From contig JAJYKL010000024.1 of the NCBI GenBank assembly GCA_021788625.1, forward strand, positions 1-47,312: a stretch of 47,312 nt of DNA, written 5' to 3'. The notes under the pieces are model-generated. The model did not search any database and had not been told where the DNA came from. It saw nothing but the letters and a program-made list of their open reading frames with translations. Below are positions 1 through 9,804 of the stretch, in pieces (the stretch's first letter is position 1; each line of letters opens with the position of its first letter). The position numbers and the translations under genes were made by a program. The stretch comes from Chloroflexota bacterium (GTDB taxonomy: Bacteria > Chloroflexota > Anaerolineae > J036 > Brachytrichaceae).

Positions 1-2655
1 GAAGCAAATGTTCATATCGCTGACTGGCTTTTGCAACGCATGCCAGTAGGTCTCCACGGAGAAGCTATCACCCACGTGCAGGTCCAGTTGTGCCGGCAGT
101 GAGTGACCAATCAGCACCACGCCATCGCCGATCGTAAGGTTCACCGGAGTGGGGGGCTTTACCTGGCTCAGCGGTTCAGGCTGATCAGGCCGGTTAACTG
201 TAATGGTAAAGAGGGTCGCCACAGTCGCCTCGTATGTAGTGCCGACAGGCGCACCGCTGTTGTTCAGAACGGTCAACCGATGGTCTGGTTGGCCTTTGTA
301 ATAAACCGACGCCTTCACCTGGTATACGCCAGGCGGAGCGTCGGCTGCGATAGCGATGTGACGCTCGTCGAGTATGTAATCGGTAGGCGTGAAGCGCGAG
401 GTCGGGAAAATGCCGTTGGGATGCTGTGTGTCATAGTGGCCAAAGTCGATGCCGCGCGGACTGACCACATCGGTCTTGATGCTGAAATCGGATGTGGTGG
501 GCTGGTATAGCTGCCAGTACAGGCTGAAATTCAGTGTCTGTCCTGCCTTGATAGATCGGTGTGGGATGTCGCCACCGATCAGGTGCAGCATGTTGCCAAA
601 GTTCACATCGAAGTTATTACTCGCGCCCAGCACACGATGGTCGCTCAGGTGTGTGTACTTAAAGGGAGTGCTACCCGCATCCACGAACGCCGTTTTATAA
701 CCGAACGCCGCCAGCAGCGCCAGCACCACTGCAACGATTGGACCTGCCTGAAGCGCAGACGGCCGATCCGCTTCGTCAACCATCGGGGCCACTGGCGGCA
801 TACTTTGCTGGGCTGGTGATTGTGAGCCTTTTTGCCCTTTGTGCTGGTGCATGAAGGCGCGAGATATTACACCTGCCAGTACGAGCAGAGCGATGAGCGA
901 GAGGTCCGTGGAGAAGGCGCGGATGGGGGTATGGCTGAAGGAGATGTACAGCCGATGCCGGCCGGCCGGAATCCTGACTTGCATGAGACCGTTGGGCACA
1001 CTCGGCACAATAGTCGACGATGCGCCATCCACTGTCGCCACCCAGCCGGGAAAGTAGAACGTGTGCAGGGTAAGCGTAAATATCCGGGGAGTCTGGATGA
1101 CCAGGTCATAGGCGAGCGCACCATAACTGGCACTCACGACTGTGGCGCCAGCAGGCAGGCTTGCGTAATCCAGCCGATCGGGGTGCAGTGTGTCGGTAAA
1201 GGCAGGTGCTGTGGGCATTTGATGCACGCTGATGGGCAGATACTCGCCGAAAGAGGTGGTACCGATGGTGCCGAGACGCTGCTCAGCCTGCCATATATCG
1301 GTGGCAGTTACATTTGGGTTGTTGGCAAGTGGATCGGGTTTGGTAATCTGCCAGGTGTAAGCATAAACAGCAAATCCAGCAACCAGAACGAAAAGGGCCA
1401 TAGCCATCAGTGGTTCGATGGTGTGCATCCGCCGGCCAAGCCAGGTCTTGAGTGCTGTGTAACCGATGGCAGCGCCTATGCCGGCTACCGCCGATATAGT
1501 CAGTGTGGCAATACCCAGGAACCGAAATGGATACTGCAGATACCGCAGTATAGTTATGTGCTCCCAAACGAACTGCGAAACGGCCAACGTCATGAAGCAG
1601 GCGGTTAGGGTGATGAGCGCCAGGGTCAGGGTGAGCACATGGTCAGCTGGCCTGTCCGAGCGTGCCACATGCACCAGTGCGGGAACAGTCAAGGCCAGGG
1701 CAAGCCAGCTCAAACTGGAGGGGACAGACTGCCCGATGAAGTTGGGATCGATCGGATTGGGCGGTGCGAGGAGTTGACCTAAAGACAGGAAGTGTTCCGA
1801 GAAATTTGCGTAGCCGCTGGTGCCGCGCGCCATTTGCACCAAACCCAGCTCGAACTGCGGCGGGAGCCAGAAGAAGGCGGCCAGGCCGAGGGCCAAGAGC
1901 ACAAAGCCGGCGCCGCCCAGGATGGGGAATAGCAGAGGACGCACAAAGCTGCCAATGCTTTTCGCGCCCAGCCTGGCTTGAGCGCCATGCCAGTTCCACG
2001 CTCCCACCAGGATGAGCACCACCACGAGTGGTGCCATGAGCAGGCTGACAATGACGTGGGTAAGCAGAATGGCGGTAAAGCTTAGGGTAAGGAGCAGGCC
2101 GAAGCGGAACTGGTGCTGTTGAGTGTAGCGATGAATGGCGAAAAACAGCCACGGTGCCATGGAAATGGCGATCGATTCGGGGAAGCCGCCGCGGGTGAAG
2201 ATGTTATTAAGCGTATACGGTGCAAAGGCATAAGCCACTGCAGCAACGACGCCTGCCAGTGTGCTCCGAGATAGGCTGTGCACCCACTGAAACATGCCTG
2301 TCGTCGCGACTACGGCGCTCAAGACCCAGGCCGCGAGCATGGCATGCGGCAGACTGAAGCCGATACGGGCCATCAGGACGGCAAGGTAGTAGGCCAGTGG
2401 GGGGTGGTAGGCCGTCAATGGGTAGCCATAACCGAGTGCCAGATCCGGCATCCATTGGGTATAGACGATGCCTTGTGCCCACAAGCGCTCCCACGCGCTG
2501 ATGCGGAAATAGTGCAGCGCGGTGTCGGCTCCCATGGGCACCTGGCCGGTGATGAATGGCTGCAGCGAGCCAAATGCTGCCAGGATGCACGTCAGTAGAG
2601 GTGCTACTCTGGCGAGCCAATGACGTTCGACGGTGCGGTCATATGCGTTCATCAT
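1..2655 (-). CDS. PTPS-related polytopic membrane protein (3' end cut by window edge)
   Basis: Reading the minus strand from tandem ATG codons at 2655 and 2652, the frame stays open for 885 codons to base 1, so the C-terminus lies outside the window. The first ~550 residues are mostly hydrophobic membrane segments. An early loop reads GADTALHYFRISAWERLWAQ, then a YGYPLTAYHPPLAYY motif and TRGGFPESIA, a pattern I associate with the 6-pyruvoyl-tetrahydropterin-synthase-related membrane proteins (GT-C-like/YfhO-like) of Chloroflexota. The C-terminal part is soluble and beta-rich, including a repeated 'FSLYWQ / FSVETYWHA' type element that also occurs in the protein at 4335-6572. It probably acts in surface glycan or glycolipid assembly; the substrate is unknown. 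It is transcribed divergently from the operon starting at 2842. Confidence 0.75.
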   Translation of the reverse strand, partial: MMNAYDRTVERHWLARVAPLLTCILAAFGSLQPFITGQVPMGADTALHYFRISAWERLWAQGIVYTQWMPDLALGYGYPLTAYHPPLAYYLAVLMARIGFSLPHAMLAAWVLSAVVATTGMFQWVHSLSRSTLAGVVAAVAYAFAPYTLNNIFTRGGFPESIAISMAPWLFFAIHRYTQQHQFRFGLLLTLSFTAILLTHVIVSLLMAPLVVVLILVGAWNWHGAQARLGAKSIGSFVRPLLFPILGGAGFVLLALGLAAFFWLPPQFELGLVQMARGTSGYANFSEHFLSLGQLLAPPNPIDPNFIGQSVPSSLSWLALALTVPALVHVARSDRPADHVLTLTLALITLTACFMTLAVSQFVWEHITILRYLQYPFRFLGIATLTISAVAGIGAAIGYTALKTWLGRRMHTIEPLMAMALFVLVAGFAVYAYTWQITKPDPLANNPNVTATDIWQAEQRLGTIGTTSFGEYLPISVHQMPTAPAFTDTLHPDRLDYASLPAGATVVSASYGALAYDLVIQTPRIFTLTLHTFYFPGWVATVDGASSTIVPSVPNGLMQVRIPAGRHRLYISFSHTPIRAFSTDLSLIALLVLAGVISRAFMHQHKGQKGSQSPAQQSMPPVAPMVDEADRPSALQAGPIVAVVLALLAAFGYKTAFVDAGSTPFKYTHLSDHRVLGASNNFDVNFGNMLHLIGGDIPHRSIKAGQTLNFSLYWQLYQPTTSDFSIKTDVVSPRGIDFGHYDTQHPNGIFPTSRFTPTDYILDERHIAIAADAPPGVYQVKASVYYKGQPDHRLTVLNNSGAPVGTTYEATVATLFTITVNRPDQPEPLSQVKPPTPVNLTIGDGVVLIGHSLPAQLDLHVGDSFSVETYWHALQKPVSDMNICF

Positions 2656-2791
2656 CCGTAGCCTGCATAGCATGTTACAGCTTCATGCGACGGCGCGAAT
2701 TGTACTTGGTTTAGTGAGCTTTACAGGCGCGGCACCTTAACGTCTTCTGTGAACCACAGGTGCTTGTGCACGCCAACGTGAGGGGCAACAT

Positions 2792-2820
2792 TTGATCGTG
2801 GCTGGAGTTGCTTTTATAAG
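2792..2820 (+). promoter_or_regulatory. Sigma-70-type promoter of the 2842-7518 operon
   Basis: A -35 TTGATC (2792-2797) and a -10 TATAAG (2815-2820) are separated by 17 bp. The predicted start is near 2827, giving a leader of only about 15 nt and no Shine-Dalgarno sequence before the ATG at 2842. The rest of the 186-bp divergent spacer (2656-2841) shows nothing else that I recognise. Confidence 0.5.
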
Positions 2821-2841
2821 CGTTGTTGTACACTTGCCCTC

Positions 2842-4317
2842 ATGTTCAAGGGAGCTGCACTGTCCAATGTTATAACAGCAACCGGGTTACGCCACATCCT
2901 CATCTTGATCGCGGCTGCCCTCCTCCTCTCCCAAATGGCAAGGGTTATTGCCCTGTTGGTGGACCAGGACCGGCGCGCTCTGATCTTCCCCTATTCGCTC
3001 GATTACGGAGAAGGCGCGCTGCTTGACCAATCCTTGCGCCTGGCGCGCTTTGAACCCATCTACCGTACCGACCTATCCACCCCGCCTTACATCGTATCTA
3101 ATTACCCGCCCCTCTATCCGGCGATCCAGGTGCCCTTCGTGTGGGCGTTCGGCCCCGCCTACTGGTATGGAAGGCTGATCTCTATCTTGAGCAGCTTCGC
3201 CGCCGCGTTATCGATCGGATTGCTGCTTTATAGACTGACCGCTGACAAGCTCGCAGGGTTGACTGGTGGTCTGCTCTTTCTAGCTTTCCCCTACGTTGTC
3301 TTCTGGTCGCCGCTGGACCGCATCGACACGTTGGCCTTGACGCTGAGTCTCCTGGGTTTGCTGGCGGTCGTTTTCTGGGGACAGAGCCATAAAGGAATCA
3401 TCGCCGGGGCTGTTTTGTTCACGGCGGCTACCTATACGCGGCAGTCTTCTTTGTTCGTTGCGCCGCTTTCGGCATTTGTGTGGCTCTGGAGTGCCAGGCT
3501 CCGCCGGAACGCAGTGGAGTTGGCTGTGATCGCCGCGGCACTGAACTTAGGGTTGTTCATAGTCCTGGATTGGCAGACGAGTGGTGGGTTCTATTTTAAT
3601 ATTGTGACAGCGAATCTTAATGAGTTCGATTGGAGGAAGGTCCTGTCTTCGTTCATGGAGGTCGTCCTGGAAATGCCGCTGCTCATCGCGTGTGCAGTGC
3701 TGGCTGTCGTGGTAGGCGCATATCACCTGCGGCGGAGACGCCCTGATCGCGCCTGGTGGGTTTTCGTGCCCTACTTCGCGGGTGCCATCGTCACCGCGGG
3801 AATGGTGGGCAAGATCGGCTCAAACGTGAACTACTTTTACGAGCTCGCAGTGGCACTGTGCCTGGCAGCAGGCGTGGTTGTAGCATTGACACATCCATAC
3901 GGTTGGTTGCCTATCCTGCTGGTCGGCCTGGCGCTCCAGGTAGGCGTGATGGTGAATGTATCGGCTGCCCGGTACATGTTTAACACCAGCAAATTGTTGA
4001 AGCCAGAGGCCGAGCTGGCAGGGATCGTACGGGTGACACCGGGGATCGTGCTGGCCGACGAGTTCATTGGCCTGATCCCCCTGACCGGGCGCGAGCTGTA
4101 CATCCAGCCGTTCGCGCAGAAGCAGCTTGCTGATGCCGGTTTGTGGGACCAGACGCCGTTCGTGGAGTCAATCAGGCAGAAGAAGTTTACCGCCATCCTG
4201 CTCTTCAGAAACATACGCCAGGACCGTTGGACGGCGGAAATGCTATCGGCGATTGAGTCATCCTACCGGGTGGATCGCACGGTCGAGAACACCGACATAT
4301 ACCTCCCTCGCCAGTAG
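2842..4317 (+). CDS. GT-C-type (family 39-like) integral membrane glycosyltransferase
   Basis: A 491-residue polytopic membrane protein. After a first membrane helix (about residues 14-40) comes a first extracytoplasmic loop with an acidic motif, DYGEG at residues 54-58. GT-C transferases that use lipid-linked sugars place catalytic acidic residues in this loop. About ten more hydrophobic helices follow, and a short soluble C-terminal tail of about 90 residues. This matches the ArnT/PMT-like, DUF2029-like GT-C superfamily, although the exact family is not certain. It presumably moves a sugar from a polyprenyl-phosphate donor to a lipid or protein outside the membrane. It is the first gene of a tight operon; the next gene starts 17 bp after its stop. 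Confidence 0.7.
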   Translation: MFKGAALSNVITATGLRHILILIAAALLLSQMARVIALLVDQDRRALIFPYSLDYGEGALLDQSLRLARFEPIYRTDLSTPPYIVSNYPPLYPAIQVPFVWAFGPAYWYGRLISILSSFAAALSIGLLLYRLTADKLAGLTGGLLFLAFPYVVFWSPLDRIDTLALTLSLLGLLAVVFWGQSHKGIIAGAVLFTAATYTRQSSLFVAPLSAFVWLWSARLRRNAVELAVIAAALNLGLFIVLDWQTSGGFYFNIVTANLNEFDWRKVLSSFMEVVLEMPLLIACAVLAVVVGAYHLRRRRPDRAWWVFVPYFAGAIVTAGMVGKIGSNVNYFYELAVALCLAAGVVVALTHPYGWLPILLVGLALQVGVMVNVSAARYMFNTSKLLKPEAELAGIVRVTPGIVLADEFIGLIPLTGRELYIQPFAQKQLADAGLWDQTPFVESIRQKKFTAILLFRNIRQDRWTAEMLSAIESSYRVDRTVENTDIYLPRQ

Positions 4318-4334
4318 CCAAAGACCTCCAACAC

Positions 4335-6572
4335 ATGCTCAGATCCTTGCAGTCGCGCTTGCGTCCCAAATGGCCTCTCTTTATCGTCGTCACCCTCTTC
4401 GTGACGCTGTGCGTCGCCTACAACTTCGCTTTGCCTCTCTTCGAGGGCGATGACGAGGGCGATCACTTTCGTTACGTTAACTACATCGCTGACCACCTCA
4501 GCCTGCCGGACCTGAATCAGACCGCTGAGATATCGCACGAAATCGTCCAGCCGCCGCTCTACTATGCAATCAGCTCACTGTTCGTGGCCTGGATCAACCG
4601 CAGCGATCTGAGTGACGTCATGCGCCCCTATAAAGTAGGCAATATATATTTCTTTGATCATACCGATGCGGAGACGGTCTTTCCTCCGCGAGGAACGGTG
4701 CTGGCAGTCCGGCTCAACCGGCTGCTGTCGAGCGCTCTGGGCGCAGCAAGTATCGTGCTCATCTATCAGTTAACGCTGCTGCTATTTGATCACACGGAGG
4801 TTGCATTGCTCGCGGCAGGTCTGACGGCCTTCAACCCCAAGTTCGTGCAAATGAGCAGTGTCGTCAGCAATGACATAGCCGTGGCCTTCGCCGGAGCGCT
4901 CACCTTATTTTGCCTGACCCGAGTGCTCCGCCGGCCTGAGCACGGAGGTAAACGCGCCTTCGTGGCACTGGGTGCCTGCATTGGATTGGCATTTCTGTGC
5001 AAGACTAACGGGCTGGCATTGTTCATACCGGCGTTTGCCGGCGTGGCATATCTGGCATACCGCGAAGAAGGTGAAGAGAGGCAGCCACTCAAGCGAGCCA
5101 TGCACAACACAGCCCGGCGTGCCTATCGGTACATGGGACTCTGCCTGGCAGGTTTCCTGCTGGTCGCTGGGTGGTACCTGGTGTACTGCCAGGTACTGTA
5201 TGGCAATCCGCTCGCGTGGTCGCAGGTGCAGCTAGCGAATGAGGCACTGAGGCGCATCACGCCGCTCAATCTGGTTGAGATGGCTGGCACCATCCCGGAA
5301 ATTGTGGCGACCTATTGGAACATATTACGCTACGGCATCCACTGGGCACTGGTCATCGACATCATCTTCGACTTACTTGATGCGATCGCTTTGGTTGGGG
5401 TTTGCATCAGGCTGGCACACCGACGCTCGCAGGCGGCACTGGCGCTGCTCTCCGTAGATGTATTCGCTTCGCTCATCACCTTCCTTCCATGGCTGCGCGA
5501 CTATCAGATGACCGAAAACGCCCGCCTGCTGGCACCTGCCTTTGCTGCGCTGCCTGTGCTCCTGGCGGTTGGTCTGCTGGCATGGTTCCCTGAAACGTTA
5601 TGGCGATTAGTGAGTCGCGTCTTGATCGTAGCGGCAGCGGCTGGCGCCATCGCCGCGATCTGGCTGGTACTCGTCCCAACCTATGATGCGCCTCATTACC
5701 TGACGGCGGCCGAAGAGCGTGCTTTGCCTTCCACCGGACACGTCCAGTTCAATAACGGCATCGAACTGCTCTATGCGTCGTTGAGTACCAACCGCATCAG
5801 CCCTGGCAACGAGGTCACCCTGACTGTTTACTGGCATGCGACCCGGTTCGTCGAGAGACCGTACCTGGTCTCTCTGCAGACCTATTCCCAGGATGGCGTA
5901 TCGATCGACCGGCGCGTCATCCAACCGCTTGGTGGTCGCCTAAATACAGCCCAGTGGGGCCGTGGCGTTCTGCGCGATGAGTATCACCTCCACTACCCGC
6001 CGGTGGATAAGCAGATGGTGGCACAGGTGTATATCGGCTGGATCGAGTATGACCCGCCCTATCGAGTGGCGCATCTGGCCGGATCAAGCGCCGTGAGTGC
6101 TCAGATTGCCGAAATCAAGTTGCGCGGTGCGCGCCCCGCCGATGTGAAGCCACCCCGCACCTTCAGCACTACATTCGGCGGCATCATCAGATTGGAGGGA
6201 TATGACCTGCATGGCGATACCCTGCAACTGTATTGGCGAGGCATGGCTGCACCCGACCGCAACTACACCGTGTTTGTTCATGCGATGAATGTGCAGGGTG
6301 GTCTGGTGGGACAATCGGACCAGCCCATGCACTATCCAACATCGCTATGGGACCCGGGTGAACAGGTGATCGATGTGCATACAGTGCCAGACCTGTCCGA
6401 GGCTGCCAGTATCCAGATTGGGCTGTATGACCCCACGACGGGAGTCCGGCTCCACGCTGTTCGGTTGGATGGTACCGCCTGGCCCAACGACTCGGCCGTC
6501 ATCGAATGCAATGTGGCATGCGGTGGCCAGCCGGACCTGTCGGAACAGGATCAGAGCGTGCTGATGAGATAA
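4335..6572 (+). CDS. GT-C-like/DUF2142-like membrane protein with soluble C-terminal domains
   Basis: A 745-residue protein. A first helix is followed by the acidic loop FEGDDEGDHFRY (residues 36-47) and the motif IVQPPLYYAI, both typical of GT-C or DUF2142 membrane proteins. Multiple membrane helices run to about residue 450. The last ~280 residues are soluble and beta-rich and contain two similar elements (GNEVTLTVYWHA and LQLYWRG...NYTVFVHAMN), suggesting two beta-sandwich domains on the extracytoplasmic side. The start at 4335 is the first ATG after the preceding stop; no good ribosome-binding site is visible, so translation may depend on the upstream gene. The substrate is unknown. It probably works with its neighbours in cell-surface glycan synthesis. 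Confidence 0.65.
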   Translation: MLRSLQSRLRPKWPLFIVVTLFVTLCVAYNFALPLFEGDDEGDHFRYVNYIADHLSLPDLNQTAEISHEIVQPPLYYAISSLFVAWINRSDLSDVMRPYKVGNIYFFDHTDAETVFPPRGTVLAVRLNRLLSSALGAASIVLIYQLTLLLFDHTEVALLAAGLTAFNPKFVQMSSVVSNDIAVAFAGALTLFCLTRVLRRPEHGGKRAFVALGACIGLAFLCKTNGLALFIPAFAGVAYLAYREEGEERQPLKRAMHNTARRAYRYMGLCLAGFLLVAGWYLVYCQVLYGNPLAWSQVQLANEALRRITPLNLVEMAGTIPEIVATYWNILRYGIHWALVIDIIFDLLDAIALVGVCIRLAHRRSQAALALLSVDVFASLITFLPWLRDYQMTENARLLAPAFAALPVLLAVGLLAWFPETLWRLVSRVLIVAAAAGAIAAIWLVLVPTYDAPHYLTAAEERALPSTGHVQFNNGIELLYASLSTNRISPGNEVTLTVYWHATRFVERPYLVSLQTYSQDGVSIDRRVIQPLGGRLNTAQWGRGVLRDEYHLHYPPVDKQMVAQVYIGWIEYDPPYRVAHLAGSSAVSAQIAEIKLRGARPADVKPPRTFSTTFGGIIRLEGYDLHGDTLQLYWRGMAAPDRNYTVFVHAMNVQGGLVGQSDQPMHYPTSLWDPGEQVIDVHTVPDLSEAASIQIGLYDPTTGVRLHAVRLDGTAWPNDSAVIECNVACGGQPDLSEQDQSVLMR

Positions 6573-6582
6573 TCGCGGCACG

Positions 6583-7518
6583 ATGAGCAAGTCAACGCAC
6601 CTAAATCTTCCCATTCGCTTCGGCACGGTCGGTTCACCAGCCAGCGCCCCTCAGAACAAAGGGAGCCTGGGCGGTATTACGCGCCTGCGCGAGCTAAGCC
6701 TGAGTGCGCTGGAACTGGCCTGGGTGCAGAGTGTACGCATCAGTGACGAAGCGTGTGCGAAGATCAAGGCAGCTGGCGCTCAGTACGACGTTGCCATCAG
6801 CGTCCACGCGTCTTACTTCATCAACTTAAATGCCGAAACGGAAGAGATGTGGCAGGCTGGGCGCGAGAGGTTGCTGACTGCCGCACGCTACGGCTTCAAG
6901 GCTGGCGCGACCGACATCGTCTTCCACCCCGGTTCATATATGAAAGATAGCCCTGCCGACGCGTACGCAACCGCCACCGGACGGCTGTGTGAGGTGGCCG
7001 ACACACTGCGCAAGGAGAAGGTGGATGTGACCTTGCGCCCCGAGACGATGGGCAAGAGCGCGCTGCTGGGCACTTTGGAGGATGTGATTCGCTGGAGCCA
7101 GCAGATTGAGAACGTGCTGCCGTGCATCGATTTCGCCCACCTGCACGCGCGCACCGGAGACGGTTCATTCAACACGTATGACGAGTTCGCCAGCGCTCTG
7201 CACTTGATCGCCGGCAGCCTGGGCGAGCGCGGCACACGGAATATGCATATTCACTTTAGCGGTATCGAATACGGCCCCAAAGGAGAGCGCCACCACCTGA
7301 ACCTGGCGGAAGCCGACATCCACTACAAAGCGCTATTTCAGGCCCTGGCGGATAACGCGGTGGGAGGGCGTGTGCTGAGCGAAACACCCAACATGGAAGA
7401 AGACGCGGTGCTGATGCGCAATACCTACCAGCGTTCCTGGGTAAAGGCTAGCCGGGCACACCAGCCCTCCCCGTTACGGAGCAACGGGCTGCACATCCAG
7501 CGCGGTAAATCCAATTGA
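6583..7518 (+). CDS. nfo: Endonuclease IV-like AP endonuclease (TIM barrel, metal-dependent)
   Basis: 311 residues, close to the usual ~280-300 of Nfo. The metal-site signatures occur in order: SVHASYFINL, IVFHPGSY, LRPETMGK, CIDFAHLHAR, NMHIHFSGI, GERHHL and LSETPN. The final HHL replaces the usual D-x-H and the glutamate context is RPE rather than the bacterial ENTAG, as in archaeal-type Nfo proteins. Family members cut DNA at abasic sites in base excision repair; a related sugar isomerase role is less likely given the full ligand set. It starts 10 bp after the upstream membrane-protein gene, apparently in the same operon, with no clear ribosome-binding site. Its last 45 bp overlap the convergent gene ending at 7474. 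Confidence 0.75.
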   Translation: MSKSTHLNLPIRFGTVGSPASAPQNKGSLGGITRLRELSLSALELAWVQSVRISDEACAKIKAAGAQYDVAISVHASYFINLNAETEEMWQAGRERLLTAARYGFKAGATDIVFHPGSYMKDSPADAYATATGRLCEVADTLRKEKVDVTLRPETMGKSALLGTLEDVIRWSQQIENVLPCIDFAHLHARTGDGSFNTYDEFASALHLIAGSLGERGTRNMHIHFSGIEYGPKGERHHLNLAEADIHYKALFQALADNAVGGRVLSETPNMEEDAVLMRNTYQRSWVKASRAHQPSPLRSNGLHIQRGKSN

Positions 7519-9705
7519 CAGTGGGCGCGTCTCGTTCTTGATGCGCGAGTCGCCAGGCTGCAGCGCCACGGTGGCCTCGATGCGCAGCGTGTTAGCGCCG
7601 GAGTGAATCAGGGTGGCGGGGATTGTCAATGTCTGGTCCCATGAGCCACAACCCGACCAGACATGAGTGGTGAGTTGGACGCCGTTGACGTACAGTGTCG
7701 CGTGCTGCGACGTCCCTGGCAGGCACACCGGAAACGCATTCAGATGCAGCGTCTGTGCGACCGGCCGCAACGCGATCCATGTCGCCTGCGCTGCATGCCC
7801 CAGCATCCAGATACCCCATGGCTCGAACTCCGACCAACCCTGTTCCCGGAAGACACGAAATGCGAAAGATGGTGGAACACGCAGCTCGGCAATGCAAATG
7901 GGATAGGGAAGCACCTGGTTTTGCGGGACGGGATCAAAGCAACGCACGGCACGCATAAAGGGATTTACCTGCGCGGCTTGCCACTGGTTTTCCTCGTAGG
8001 TGTCACCCGCGCCGGACTTCAGGTGGATGACGACATACCGCACGCCGAAGCCAGCCAGCATGACCGCCACATCCGGCCGGGATAGCATCTGGGGCGAGCG
8101 CCCCAGCAGTGAGCCGAGCGCACTGATAGGCTGTGGCGTAAACGAGCCAGCCCCGGAGACGGTTGGGATGGCGTCGTCCAGAGCAGATAGAAGTACCGTG
8201 GCATCCTGGCGAATGGGTGTGACGTCCAGTTCGATGATGGATTGGCCGGGGGCCCAGTTTTGCTTTGACAGCCAGGTGTACGCGGGATGCAACTCCGTGG
8301 GTAGCGGTCTACTCTGCGTTGGGACGGGCCACATTTCGACGAGTAACAACCCACACAGCGCAACTTTAGCCAGGAGTGGCATTCGCTGCAGCGCCAGCGC
8401 TGACAGTACGCAAAGAGCGAGGCCGCCAACGATGGAGAAGCGTGCCGCCACGCGCGCCGACTCCCAGAATGGCAGCGTGGCCGTGAGCAGATAGTCTGGC
8501 AGCGGCACGATGTCGGCGAACGCAGCGGGCGGCGCAGACGATGTAAAGAGGGTGGGCTTGAGCGCATGCCCGAGCCGCCACAGGGCATCGTTGAGGGGTG
8601 CGAAAAGACTGGCATGCAGGGTGTGGCCTCCCCATTGCAGTGCGACGCCCAGAGCGAGTACCACGCTCACCGCCAGCATCACCAGCAGACCGCCGGTGCT
8701 CCGGGAGCGCCGTAAACCGATCACGCCGCCCACGGCCGCGAGCAACGGCAGCAGGATTCCCCAGTTGGATTCGTTGACTTCGTTGATGGCACTGGCTGGC
8801 CCATTGAAAATAGTACGGGCAAGCGATTGCAGTGCTGGAATCGGATGAATAAGCGGCGGCGTAATGAAACTGTTGGCGCTGGCGCCCCACGCCAGCAGAA
8901 CGGTTGCGTCATTCGCTGAAAGCTGGTCTGCGCGTGAGCCGAAGTAGAACAGCAGCAGCATGGGCGAAGCCACGAGCACCGCGATAAGTGTTATGGCCGC
9001 GCTGTCTTTCAGGCGCTGCAGCAAAGACTGACGCCCATCAAGGAGCAGTAGCAGCAGCGGCAGCACACCGATCCATACAAAGTAGAGCGAGAAGTACAGG
9101 GCGCCCGCCCAGGCCAGGCCGGCATAGAGGATGAGTCGCCGCCGGTGAGTCGGGCTGACTTCATTGCGCAATTGCTGCAGGAACAAGATGTTCCACGGAA
9201 GAAAACTGGTGGCCCATAGAAAATGCATGTGCCCACCGCTGGCGCAGATCCAGCGGTAGAAAGCGAAGGTGTAGACCAGTGCCAGGGTGGTTGAGACAAG
9301 ATGGTCCGCGCGCAGGTTAACCAACCGCATGACGCCAACAAAGCTGAGCGCGAGGCTGAGCAACACCATACCGTTGTACGCAAGCGCTGCGCCACCAATG
9401 AGCTGGAAGGGGAGCGCCAGGAGGAAGAGGGCAGGCGTATGAGCTAGCGTGATCGTATGCCATCCCAGCGGGTAGAAAATGCCGGGCATGAATAGCGGCG
9501 AAGCGCCGTGGAGCAGTGTCCGGGCATAGTACTGCGTGCCCCACACCATCTCCAAGGTGTCGCCATAGCTGGGTACGGCCAGCGGGCTGGTGCGCCACGC
9601 CCAGAGAAACATGACGAGGAAGGCCAGCCATGGCAAAGCTGCTTTCAGCAGGGCTGATCTGAGCAGGGTTGCTTTCAATGGTAATGCGCTCAACCGTGTA
9701 CTCAT
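7474..9705 (-). CDS. YfhO/GT-C-like polytopic membrane protein
   Basis: A 743-residue protein with a first membrane helix at about residues 24-40, then a loop with YGDTLEMVWGTQYYARTLL and FYPLGWHTITLAH, and roughly ten more helices to about residue 470. The rest is soluble, ending in a beta-rich domain (LYVNGVQL...GSWDQTLTIPATLI). This architecture resembles large Chloroflexota membrane proteins of the YfhO/GT-C type; the acceptor and donor are unknown. It is convergent with the endonuclease IV-like gene, overlapping it by 45 bp, and divergent from the P-type ATPase gene. I chose the ATG at 9705 because the hydrophobic first helix follows directly. Confidence 0.65.
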   Translation of the reverse strand: MSTRLSALPLKATLLRSALLKAALPWLAFLVMFLWAWRTSPLAVPSYGDTLEMVWGTQYYARTLLHGASPLFMPGIFYPLGWHTITLAHTPALFLLALPFQLIGGAALAYNGMVLLSLALSFVGVMRLVNLRADHLVSTTLALVYTFAFYRWICASGGHMHFLWATSFLPWNILFLQQLRNEVSPTHRRRLILYAGLAWAGALYFSLYFVWIGVLPLLLLLLDGRQSLLQRLKDSAAITLIAVLVASPMLLLFYFGSRADQLSANDATVLLAWGASANSFITPPLIHPIPALQSLARTIFNGPASAINEVNESNWGILLPLLAAVGGVIGLRRSRSTGGLLVMLAVSVVLALGVALQWGGHTLHASLFAPLNDALWRLGHALKPTLFTSSAPPAAFADIVPLPDYLLTATLPFWESARVAARFSIVGGLALCVLSALALQRMPLLAKVALCGLLLVEMWPVPTQSRPLPTELHPAYTWLSKQNWAPGQSIIELDVTPIRQDATVLLSALDDAIPTVSGAGSFTPQPISALGSLLGRSPQMLSRPDVAVMLAGFGVRYVVIHLKSGAGDTYEENQWQAAQVNPFMRAVRCFDPVPQNQVLPYPICIAELRVPPSFAFRVFREQGWSEFEPWGIWMLGHAAQATWIALRPVAQTLHLNAFPVCLPGTSQHATLYVNGVQLTTHVWSGCGSWDQTLTIPATLIHSGANTLRIEATVALQPGDSRIKNETRPLSIGFTALDVQPVAP

Positions 9706-9804
9706 GCGCTCAAGGGCTTAGTTTTACCACAGGGTGTCGGGTACAATCAATCTGTTCCCGAATGATATGGTCTTTTTACAAGTCCTATCATAGTGGGCGA
9801 GGCC

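Noticed and set aside
832..1608. 258-codon open frame on the plus strand
   Set aside because: It lies opposite the large membrane-protein gene, has no recognisable domain or ribosome-binding site, and its composition is that of an antisense shadow.
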